Shown here: piece after piece, positions 26,114 through 32,099 of the stretch | Layout of the letters: each line of letters opens with the position of its first letter | Numbering within the stretch: the first letter of the stretch is position 1 | Source of the DNA: Bradyrhizobium pachyrhizi | GTDB lineage: Bacteria; Pseudomonadota; Alphaproteobacteria; Rhizobiales; Xanthobacteraceae | Reading direction: 5' to 3' | NCBI RefSeq assembly: GCF_001189245.1 | Contig: NZ_LFIQ01000092.1 | Location: 94,895-126,993 of the forward strand | DNA: 32,099 nt | The notes under the pieces: generated by a model | Told to the model about the DNA's origin: nothing | What the model saw: the letters and a program-made list of their open reading frames with translations, nothing else | The model's database searches: none | Translations under genes and position numbers: made by a program

Positions 26114-26467
26114 TCAGCCCTGGCCGAGCAATTCATTGATGCGCCGCTGCAGCTGCCGCTTCTTGATCTCGCTACGGCGGACCCGCTCGTCGAGATCGCT
26201 GACCGGCGTGTCGGAAGTCATGATCCGGAAGGCGAGGCCGACCTTGTTGGCCTGGCGCCAGATCAGGCGGGCCAGGAACCAGCGGCCCTTGCGTGCGACG
26301 CTGAGATTCATCTCTTCGGGCAAGTGTGCGGCATCGCTAAATTCAACGCAGGCACCGCCTTCACTGATGTTGCGGACGACGCAATCCATCGTCGAGCCGC
26401 GTTCATTGATCTCCGCAACCGCACCATAGAACACCTTCTCGCGTACGCTCTGGCGCCGGTCCTGCAT
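26114..26467 (-). CDS. PilZ domain protein (c-di-GMP receptor type)
   Basis: This 117-residue single-domain PilZ protein has both nucleotide-binding motifs. RxxxR is at R5-R9 in DRRQSVRE, and (D/N)xSxxG is at N33-G38 in VRNISEGG. The barrel continues KGRWFLARLIWRQANKVGLAFRIM, followed by a basic helical tail (DLDERVRRSEIKKRQLQRRINELLGQG) that may bind a partner. It should bind cyclic di-GMP and act as a stand-alone effector. ATG 26467 is chosen because GGAGG (26476-26480) lies eight bases upstream; the longer frame starts at a TTG that overlaps this ribosome site. Confidence 0.9.
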   Translation of the reverse strand: MQDRRQSVREKVFYGAVAEINERGSTMDCVVRNISEGGACVEFSDAAHLPEEMNLSVARKGRWFLARLIWRQANKVGLAFRIMTSDTPVSDLDERVRRSEIKKRQLQRRINELLGQG

Positions 26468-26630
26468 GGGGAAATCCTCCAAATGAACGGCACGACTGTA
26501 CCGGTCGGCACCAGCGAAAAGAAGGGCGCCGGGGAACCGGTTGCAGTTAGTGTAAATATTTGCTCCCGCGAGGGCGTGGATTCCCGGCTATTTTGCGCCG
26601 CAAGAGACCCTTGGCTTCCCTCGAAAAGCT

Positions 26631-27587
26631 TTAGTTCGGCAGCCGGCTTTGCCGCCAGTCGCGCGGCGAGAGGCCATAGTGGTCGCGGAACACGCGGCCG
26701 AAATGCGAGAGGTCGTTAAAGCCCCAGGCGAATGCGATCTCGCCGATGTGACGATGCGCGTGCGCCGGCGAGGCGAGGTCGCGCTTGCAGCGCTCCAGCC
26801 GCTGCGCCAGCACGAAGCGCTGGAACGAGGTGTCCTCGTCGGCCAGCAGGCTGTTGACGTAGCGCGGCGAGATGCCGAGCGCGGCGGCCGCCTCGGTGAG
26901 GTTGAGCTCGGGGTTCGGCAGATGCGCGAGCACATGCGCCTTCAGCCGGTAGAGCAGCGCGGAGCGGTGGGTCGAGGCGGGCAGCGCGGCGCCGCCGAGC
27001 CGCTCGCTCATCGCCATCGCGAGCAGGTCGGCGGCCTGGTCGGCGAGGCGGATCGCGTTGTCAGGATCGAGCTTGTCGGCGTTCTCGGAGAGCCCCGCGA
27101 TGAACTGCCAGGCGAGCCGCTGCACGGGACGATCCGATGTGAACGTGGTCGCAGTTAGGCCCTGGGTGCCGGCGAAGCGCCGGTGCAGCATGGCGCGCGG
27201 CACCTGGAAGATGGTCTGCGTGAAGTCGGCGTTGAAGCGCAGCTCATAAGGCCGGGTGGTGTCGTAGAATGCGAACTCGCCGGGCCGGATCACGGTCTCG
27301 CGGCCGTCCTGCAGCACGCTGCCAGTGCCGCTCCGGCCGAGCGCGAACAGAACAAGATCCTCGCTGGCGCGTGCGATCCGCGACGGCGTGCGCAGCACCC
27401 GTTGCTGGCTCGACGAGACAACGGAGCATTTCACCGCGCCCAGCTGCGTGCTGGTGATGGCGCCGTGGAAGGCGGTGCCGAGATCGGACTTGCAGTCGAG
27501 CTGCACGAACACGTCGCAGACGATGTCCTGCCAGAGCGCAAGGCGCCGATGGGTGGGCGCGTCTTCCGTGGTGAACAGGGCCGGCAT
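26631..27587 (-). CDS. AraC/XylS family regulator, probably of the aldoxime/nitrile genes
   Basis: This 318-residue protein has an N-terminal AraC_binding_2-type sensor domain (about 10-190), including RASEDLVLFALGRSGTGSVLQDGRETVIRPGEFAFYDTTRPYELRF. The C-terminal double helix-turn-helix lies at about 215-315: LNLTEAAAALGISPRYVNSLLADEDTSFQRFV and HIGEIAFAWGFNDLSHFGRVFRDHYGLSPRDWR. AGGGAGG just before ATG 27587 is a strong ribosome site. It is divergent from nitrilase and aldoxime dehydratase. AraC-type activators next to such genes are known, for example NitR with a Rhodococcus nitrilase. Control of the neighbouring pathway by an aldoxime, nitrile or acid is therefore likely but inferred. Confidence 0.9.
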   Translation of the reverse strand: MPALFTTEDAPTHRRLALWQDIVCDVFVQLDCKSDLGTAFHGAITSTQLGAVKCSVVSSSQQRVLRTPSRIARASEDLVLFALGRSGTGSVLQDGRETVIRPGEFAFYDTTRPYELRFNADFTQTIFQVPRAMLHRRFAGTQGLTATTFTSDRPVQRLAWQFIAGLSENADKLDPDNAIRLADQAADLLAMAMSERLGGAALPASTHRSALLYRLKAHVLAHLPNPELNLTEAAAALGISPRYVNSLLADEDTSFQRFVLAQRLERCKRDLASPAHAHRHIGEIAFAWGFNDLSHFGRVFRDHYGLSPRDWRQSRLPN

Positions 27588-27794
27588 GATTTCCTCCCTT
27601 CACGAGTGCAAACGCTGGCCACGCAAACAAAGCAAGCTTCATACCGGGGACGGCCGGGGAATCTCCTCCGCAGTCGAATTTTCCTTCCGTCCTGGTCGAG
27701 CGGGGTACCCGGTCCCGGGGCAGCATGATGTCAGAGGCCGCCATGGCCGATCAAGCACGAACCGGCCGGAAGCGTCGGCCGCGAGGAGGACATC
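27588..27794. promoter_or_regulatory. Divergent araC-type/nitrilase control region
   Basis: This 207-bp region must hold both promoters. It contains the heptamer CCGGGGA twice, at 27644-27650 and 27654-27660, exactly 10 bp apart, which suits an AraC-type direct-repeat site. A related CCGGGG lies at 27715-27720. I see no confident -35/-10 pair. GAGGAGG shortly before ATG 27795 is the nitrilase ribosome site. Confidence 0.4.
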
Positions 27795-28805
27795 ATGGGC
27801 ATCGAACATCCGAAATACCGCGTTGCGGTGGTGCAGGCCGCACCTGCCTGGCTCGACCTCGACGCGTCCATCGCCAAGTCCATCGCGCTGATCGAGGAGG
27901 CCGCCGCCAAAGGGGCGAAGCTGATCGCGTTCCCCGAGGCGTTCATCCCCGGCTATCCCTGGTACATCTGGCTGGACTCGCCGGCCTGGGCGATCGGACG
28001 CGGCTTCGTGCAGCGCTATTTCGACAACTCGCTGAGCTACGACAGCCCGCAGGCCGAGAAGCTGCGGCTCGTGGTCAAGAAGGCCGGCATGACCGCGGTG
28101 CTCGGCCTGTCCGAGCGCGACGGCGGCAGCCTCTATCTCGCGCAATGGTTGATCGGGCCCGACGGCGAGACCATCGCGAAGCGGCGCAAGCTGCGGCCGA
28201 CCCATGCCGAGCGCACCGTCTATGGCGAGGGCGACGGCAGCGACCTTGCGGTGCATGATCGTCCCGGCATCGGCCGGCTCGGCGCGCTGTGCTGCTGGGA
28301 GCATCTGCAGCCGCTGTCGAAATACGCGATGTACGCCCAGAACGAGCAGGTCCATGTCGCGGCCTGGCCGAGCTTCTCACTGTATGATCCGTTCGCGCCG
28401 GCGCTCGGCTGGGAGGTCAACAACGCGGCCTCGCGGGTCTATGCGGTCGAGGGCTCGTGCTTCGTGCTGGCGCCCTGCGCCACGGTCTCGCAGGCGATGG
28501 TTGACGAGATGTGCGACCGCGACGACAAGCACGCGCTGCTGCATGTCGGCGGCGGACACGCTGCGATCTACGGGCCGGACGGCAGCTCGATCGCCGAGAA
28601 GCTGCCGCCCGATCAGGAGGGCCTGCTGCTCGCCGATATCGATCTCGGCGCGATCGGGATCGCCAAGAACGCCGCCGATCCGGCCGGGCACTATTCGCGC
28701 CCCGATGTCACGCGTCTGCTGCTGAACAGGAAGCCCTCGAAGCGCGTCGAGCATTTCGCGCTGCCGCTCGACAGCCTTGAGGAGATCGACGCGGCCGCGA
28801 GCTGA
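27795..28805 (+). CDS. Nitrilase
   Basis: Nitrilase hydrolyses a nitrile directly to carboxylic acid and ammonia. The 336-residue protein has the complete catalytic set: E48 in LIAFPEAFIPGYPWY, K132 in KRRKLRPTHAERTVYGEGDGSD, and C167 in LGALCCWEHLQPLSKYA. The second conserved glutamate is E139. The block VHVAAWPSFSLYDP and length fit true nitrilases, not amidases or beta-ureidopropionases. It is cytoplasmic and normally forms spiral oligomers. The start at ATG 27795 has a strong GAGGAGG site. Aldoxime dehydratase follows 30 bp downstream with its own ribosome site, so the two form an operon that converts aldoxime to acid. Aliphatic and arylaliphatic preference cannot be read from sequence. 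Confidence 0.95.
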   Translation: MGIEHPKYRVAVVQAAPAWLDLDASIAKSIALIEEAAAKGAKLIAFPEAFIPGYPWYIWLDSPAWAIGRGFVQRYFDNSLSYDSPQAEKLRLVVKKAGMTAVLGLSERDGGSLYLAQWLIGPDGETIAKRRKLRPTHAERTVYGEGDGSDLAVHDRPGIGRLGALCCWEHLQPLSKYAMYAQNEQVHVAAWPSFSLYDPFAPALGWEVNNAASRVYAVEGSCFVLAPCATVSQAMVDEMCDRDDKHALLHVGGGHAAIYGPDGSSIAEKLPPDQEGLLLADIDLGAIGIAKNAADPAGHYSRPDVTRLLLNRKPSKRVEHFALPLDSLEEIDAAAS

Positions 28806-28835
28806 AAGCACGACATCCAACTGGAGGCGACTGCC

Positions 28836-29888
28836 ATGGAATCCGCCATTCCATCTCATCTGCAGACAGCCCGATCGCGTCATCGGCGTGTGCCCGACGA
28901 CTACGCGCCGCCTTATCCGTCCTTCGTCGCGCGCCACAAGCCCGCGGTCACGTGCGTGATCATGGCCTATTTCGGCGTGCAATATCGCGGTGAGCGGAGC
29001 GCGGCGGCGACCGACGCGCTGGCGCAGATCGCAACGCGCTTCGCCAGAGAAAACGGTCCGACGCATTGGGACCGTGCGCAATATGTCGACCAGGCCGGCT
29101 ACACCAACGTCGTCTCGGTCGCCTATTGGGACGATGCCGGGCGTTTCGACGCCTGGTTCGACGGTGCGCGCGAGGCCTGGACCGGTGGCGGCGCCACTGA
29201 GGGCGTCGGCCGCTTCATCGAGGTGCTGCGGCCGCATGTTGCGCGCTACGAGACGCTGTTCTCGTCGCTCGGCCGTCCGGAGGGCGTCGCGGTGCTTGCC
29301 GACGGCATGAGCGGAGAGGTGCAGGAGCACGCCTATTGGGGCGGTATGCGCGACCGTATCCCGCTGTCGCAGACCGACGCGATGACGCCGGGCGGCGAGC
29401 CGCGCGTGATCCGCGACGGCGCACGTATCCGTGTGGTCGCGCATGACAATCTCTGCCTGATCCGCTCCGGACAGGACTGGAGCGACACCGAGGCATCGGA
29501 ACGCAAGATGTATCTCGACGATGTCGAGCCGGTGCTGCGCGAGGGCATGGATTTCCTGCGCGACGACGGTGTGCCGATCGGCTGCTATGCCAACCGCTAT
29601 ATGCGCGTCGTCGATGCGGAGGGCAGGCCGACCGAAAAATCCTACGGCCAGAGCTGGTGGAAGAGCCTTGCGGCACTCGAGCGCTGGGCGGAATCGCACC
29701 CGACCCATGTCAGGATTTTTGGCGCGGCGATGAAGTATCTCTCGACTTTGGGGCCGAACGCCAAGCTCAGGCTGTATCACGAGGTCACGGTGGCAGGCGC
29801 CGACGAGCAGTTCTTCGAATATCTCGGCTGCCATGAACGGACCGGCATGCTCACCGCCGTACAGGTCGCCCGAGCGACGACACCTTGA
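28836..29888 (+). CDS. oxd: Aldoxime dehydratase (heme-containing)
   Basis: This enzyme dehydrates an aldoxime to a nitrile at a ferrous heme. The 350-residue protein matches the Oxd family: VPDDYAPPYPSFVARH near the start, THWDRAQYVDQAGYTNVVSVAYW, EHAYWGGMRDRIPLSQTD, and NLCLIRSGQDWSDTE. By comparison with characterised enzymes the proximal heme ligand is H291 (SHPTHVRIFG). S211 (IRSGQDW), an arginine of MRDR (R172 or R174) and H315 (LRLYHEV) would be the distal residues; numbering is by eye. The length equals typical family members. GGAGG at 28823-28827 is eight bases before the ATG. It is co-directional with nitrilase, 30 bp away, so the nitrile product feeds the neighbour. Natural substrates may be plant aldoximes such as phenylacetaldoxime or indole-3-acetaldoxime. 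Confidence 0.95.
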   Translation: MESAIPSHLQTARSRHRRVPDDYAPPYPSFVARHKPAVTCVIMAYFGVQYRGERSAAATDALAQIATRFARENGPTHWDRAQYVDQAGYTNVVSVAYWDDAGRFDAWFDGAREAWTGGGATEGVGRFIEVLRPHVARYETLFSSLGRPEGVAVLADGMSGEVQEHAYWGGMRDRIPLSQTDAMTPGGEPRVIRDGARIRVVAHDNLCLIRSGQDWSDTEASERKMYLDDVEPVLREGMDFLRDDGVPIGCYANRYMRVVDAEGRPTEKSYGQSWWKSLAALERWAESHPTHVRIFGAAMKYLSTLGPNAKLRLYHEVTVAGADEQFFEYLGCHERTGMLTAVQVARATTP

Positions 29889-29920
29889 GTTGGCAAAATG
29901 CTCGTGTCTAACGCCGAGTC

Positions 29921-30856
29921 TTACGCGACGCGCTCGCGCAGCCCTTTGGCGACTTCCTTCTGCGCGTCGAACTCGCGGCGCAGGCGGGCCAGCTCCTCGG
30001 CGCTGAGCGTGTCTGCGTTGCTGTAGTCGCGCTTCCAGGAAGCATCCTCGCTCCAGCGCAGCGGCGACTGCACGGTGGTCTGCGGACCGGGCGCCTGCTC
30101 AAGCACGCGCAGCGCCAGCTCCAGCGTGAACGCCTGCGAGGCGACGTCGTGCGGCTTGCCCGCGGAATTGCCGAGCGGGAAGTCGGAGAACAGGAAGCGC
30201 GGCACGGCGGCATGCTCGACGATATCCTTGGCGCAGCCCATCACCACGGTGGAGATGCCGTTGGCCTCGAGATGCCGCGCCACCAGGCTGACGGTCTGGT
30301 GGCAGACCGGGCAGTTCGGCACCAGCACCGCGGCGTCGACCTTGTCGTCACGGCAGCGCTTGAGGATTTCGGGCGCGTCGGTCTCGATGGTGACGCGGTG
30401 GCTGCGGTTGGTCGGGGCGCCGAAGAAGCGCGGCGCGACTTCGCCGATCGTGCCGGCGGCGGCGAGGCGCTTCAGCTGCGCCATCGGGAACCAGGTGCCG
30501 CCGTCGGTCGCCGTGGTGTGGGTGCGGTCATAGGCGATGTGCGAAATCCGCAGATCGTGCAGCTTTGATGTGTCGCCGTCATAGACCGAATAGAATTTTG
30601 CGCCGCCATTGTATTTCGCACCGGGACCCTGGTCGCCCCGGGCCGGATCGAACGGCGCCGCGGTCGTGATGATGGCGACCCGGGACTGGTTCAGCGGCTT
30701 CTTCAGGGGCTGGAACGGGGCGGAGGTGTAATGCGCCCAGCGGTAGGGGGTGGTGTAGCCGATCGCCGCGTAATAATCGCGGGTCCGCTTCATATAGCCG
30801 ATCGGGGCGTCGTCATCGGGGGCAAAGCCGAGTTGATCGTCGGATGCTGCGGCCAT
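29921..30856 (-). CDS. GrdB-like (glycine/sarcosine/betaine reductase component B) protein lacking selenocysteine
   Basis: This 311-residue protein resembles the selenoprotein B family. It has WAHYTSAPFQPLKKPLNQSRVAIITTAAPFD, then LRISHIAYDRTHTTATDGGTWFPMAQLKRLAAAGTIG. The redox segment reads LVPNCPVCHQTVSLVARHLEANGI, where true GrdB proteins have U-x-x-C. Here both positions are cysteine (C182, C185, TGC codons), so it is a CxxC thiol protein. Aerobic proteobacteria carry such homologs with no known reaction. ATG 30856 has AGGGAG seven to eight bases upstream; an ATG at 30883 lacks a site. It converges on the aldoxime dehydratase gene, 32 bp away, with no obvious terminator between. No GrdA, GrdC or GrdE partner is present. 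Confidence 0.8.
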   Translation of the reverse strand: MAAASDDQLGFAPDDDAPIGYMKRTRDYYAAIGYTTPYRWAHYTSAPFQPLKKPLNQSRVAIITTAAPFDPARGDQGPGAKYNGGAKFYSVYDGDTSKLHDLRISHIAYDRTHTTATDGGTWFPMAQLKRLAAAGTIGEVAPRFFGAPTNRSHRVTIETDAPEILKRCRDDKVDAAVLVPNCPVCHQTVSLVARHLEANGISTVVMGCAKDIVEHAAVPRFLFSDFPLGNSAGKPHDVASQAFTLELALRVLEQAPGPQTTVQSPLRWSEDASWKRDYSNADTLSAEELARLRREFDAQKEVAKGLRERVA

Positions 30857-30948
30857 TTTGCGCTCCCTTTTGCGCGCCATCATTTCAGTCCATAGCTAGA
30901 CCACGAGCTTGCGGTGTCAAGCCGCGCCCGCACGGGAACAGAATTGCC

Positions 30949-32061
30949 ATGCGAACCGGTCGTTGCGCCGCATTGGTCATGCTTGTGCTGCTGGTGCCGC
31001 CGGCCCGGGTCGGCGCGGAGGACGCACCGGCCGCGGCCCCGGCGCCGCCGCCAGGCGCCGAGCAGCCGGCAGCGCCGCCCCCGGACAAGCCCGCTGAGAA
31101 GCCCGCGGCGGTCCCGGCGGAGCCGCCTGCGCCACCGCCGGGAGAGCAGGCCGCACCATCGGCCGAGAAACCTGCCGCGCCCCCGGCGGATACGCCCGCG
31201 GCGCCAGCCGAGAAGCCCGCGGCGGCGACCGACGACAAGCCCGCGGATGACGCGCGCGAGAGCGACACCCGCGAGGCGATGTGCCTGATGATCGAGTCGG
31301 CGGCGCGGGCCAACGATCTGCCGCTCGAATTCTTCGCGCGCGTGATCTGGCAGGAGAGCCGCTTCCAGGCCGATGCGGTTGGTCCGATGACCCGCAACGG
31401 CCAGCGCGCGCAGGGCATCGCGCAGTTCATGCCGGGCACGGCAAACGAGCGCGGGCTGCTCGATCCGTTCAATCCGGTGCAGGCGCTGCCGAAGTCGGCC
31501 GAATTCCTCAGCGAGCTGCGCAACCAGTTCGGCAATCTCGGCCTCGCGGCGGCCGCCTACAATGCCGGCCCGCGCCGGATCCAGGACTGGCTCGCCGGCT
31601 CCGGATACATGCCGCAGGAGACGCGCAATTACGTCTCCGCGATCACCGGCTCCAGCGTCGACGACTGGGCAGCCGCCGGGCGCAACGGCAAGATGCCACA
31701 GCGCGCGCCGACGAAGAGCTGCCGCGAACTGATGGCGTTGCTCAAACGCGCGCCCAACCCGTTCGTCGCAGGGCTCGAGCAGCACGTCACGCTGTCGGCG
31801 GCCAAGGTCTGGGGCGTCCAGCTCGCCGCCGGCTTCAGCCGCGACAAGGCGCTGGCGATGTATGCCCGCGCCATCAAGCGCCTTGCCAACGTGATCGGCG
31901 ATCAGGATCCGAGCCTGCTTTCTTCGCGGCTACGCACCCGCGGCAGCGCGACCTTCTACCAGGTGCGCATCGGCGCCGACACGCGCCCCGAGGCAGACGG
32001 CCTGTGCAACCGCATCCGCAAGGCGGGCGGGGCGTGTTTTGTTCTAAAGAACAGGGCGTGA
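30949..32061 (+). CDS. Lytic transglycosylase (SLT domain) with SPOR-like C-terminus
   Basis: This 370-residue exported enzyme cleaves peptidoglycan glycan strands. A signal peptide covers residues 1-23 (MRTGRCAALVMLVLLVPPARVGA). An Ala/Pro/Glu/Lys-rich linker with repeated EKPAA units (25-105) follows. The SLT domain starts near 110: FFARVIWQESRFQADAVGP with catalytic E136, then AQGIAQFMPGTANERGL and GLAAAAYNAGPRRIQDWL. The end, TFYQVRIGADTRPEADGLCNRIRKAGGACFVL, resembles a SPOR domain and may target the enzyme to the septum. ATG 30949 is preferred over the frame extension to 30844, which lacks a signal peptide start and overlaps the divergent gene. It is divergent from the GrdB-like gene. 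Confidence 0.9.
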   Translation: MRTGRCAALVMLVLLVPPARVGAEDAPAAAPAPPPGAEQPAAPPPDKPAEKPAAVPAEPPAPPPGEQAAPSAEKPAAPPADTPAAPAEKPAAATDDKPADDARESDTREAMCLMIESAARANDLPLEFFARVIWQESRFQADAVGPMTRNGQRAQGIAQFMPGTANERGLLDPFNPVQALPKSAEFLSELRNQFGNLGLAAAAYNAGPRRIQDWLAGSGYMPQETRNYVSAITGSSVDDWAAAGRNGKMPQRAPTKSCRELMALLKRAPNPFVAGLEQHVTLSAAKVWGVQLAAGFSRDKALAMYARAIKRLANVIGDQDPSLLSSRLRTRGSATFYQVRIGADTRPEADGLCNRIRKAGGACFVLKNRA

Positions 32062-32073
32062 TTGCGTGGATCC

Positions 32074-32099
32074 GTAGCCCGGATGAAGCGAAGCGCAAT
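32074..32099. repeat. Dispersed palindromic repeat, left part (cut by window end)
   Basis: GTAGCCCGGATGAAGCGAAG and the following CGCAAT match, from memory, a short repeat (GTAGCCCGGATGA-GC-AGCG-AATCCGGG type) found many times between Bradyrhizobium genes. It begins 13 bases after the transglycosylase stop. ATTGCG at 32061-32066 is the inverse of the CGCAAT at the edge. The right arm would lie outside the window. Confidence 0.55.

Noticed and set aside
27725..28258. A plus-strand frame overlapping the nitrilase start, considered as a leader gene
   Set aside because: Arg/Gly-rich translation with no family features; most of it is out of frame inside nitrilase.

Overview
This 32 kb, GC-rich window looks like an ordinary chromosomal segment of an alphaproteobacterium of the order Hyphomicrobiales (Rhizobiales), most likely Bradyrhizobium or a close relative. 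The basis is the protein set: MipZ, phasin, a DUF1489 protein, ClpS/ClpA, a D-alanyl-D-alanine carboxypeptidase with a SPOR tail, a COG3904-like periplasmic protein, and a 'GTAGCCCGGATGAAGCGAAG'-type dispersed repeat at the right edge. I see no rRNA, tRNA, CRISPR, insertion sequence, integrase or phage gene. Assignments rest on motifs and remembered family patterns, because no database search was possible.

Layout. 1-820: 3' end of a DUF1254/DUF1214 protein with a good terminator. 1169-4313: exported AcpA/phospholipase C-type phosphoesterase followed by a periplasmic diheme peroxidase. 4386-10320: aldo/keto reductase, TonB/TolA-like envelope protein, DUF599 membrane protein, glutathione S-transferase, YidB-like protein, a 67-residue protein, a two-helix membrane protein and a DUF1489 protein. 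10340-12058 (minus): COG3904-like periplasmic protein and panC. 12339-16223: mipZ, an alpha/beta hydrolase, a VWA protein and a membrane-anchored J-domain protein. 16463-18256 (minus): DD-carboxypeptidase. 18680-19018: phasin with a repeated dyad upstream. 19091-20971 (minus): TadE/TadG-like protein with a VWA domain. 21486-24483: clpS and clpA. 24568-26467 (minus): MFS transporter and PilZ protein. 26631-30856: an aldoxime/nitrile region, with an AraC-type regulator divergent from nitrilase and aldoxime dehydratase, and a GrdB-like protein converging on them. 30949-32061: lytic transglycosylase with a SPOR-like end.

How the genes work together. The clearest pathway is aldoxime to nitrile (heme aldoxime dehydratase), then nitrile to carboxylate plus ammonia (nitrilase), presumably under the divergent AraC-type regulator. 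ClpS and ClpA form the N-degron adaptor/unfoldase pair. MipZ, the DD-carboxypeptidase, the transglycosylase and the TonB/TolA-like protein all concern division or the envelope, but they are scattered and not one operon. Many genes are bounded by their own hairpin terminators, so most transcription units appear to be one or two genes long.

Most interesting points: a selenocysteine-free GrdB-like protein beside the aldoxime pathway; four GANTC (CcrM-type) sites in the 280 bp before mipZ; a 12-bp operator-like repeat spaced exactly 30 bp before the phasin gene; the VWA plus J-domain pair; and a ten-cysteine insertion in the TadG-like protein. I did not find a clear new defence or mobile system.
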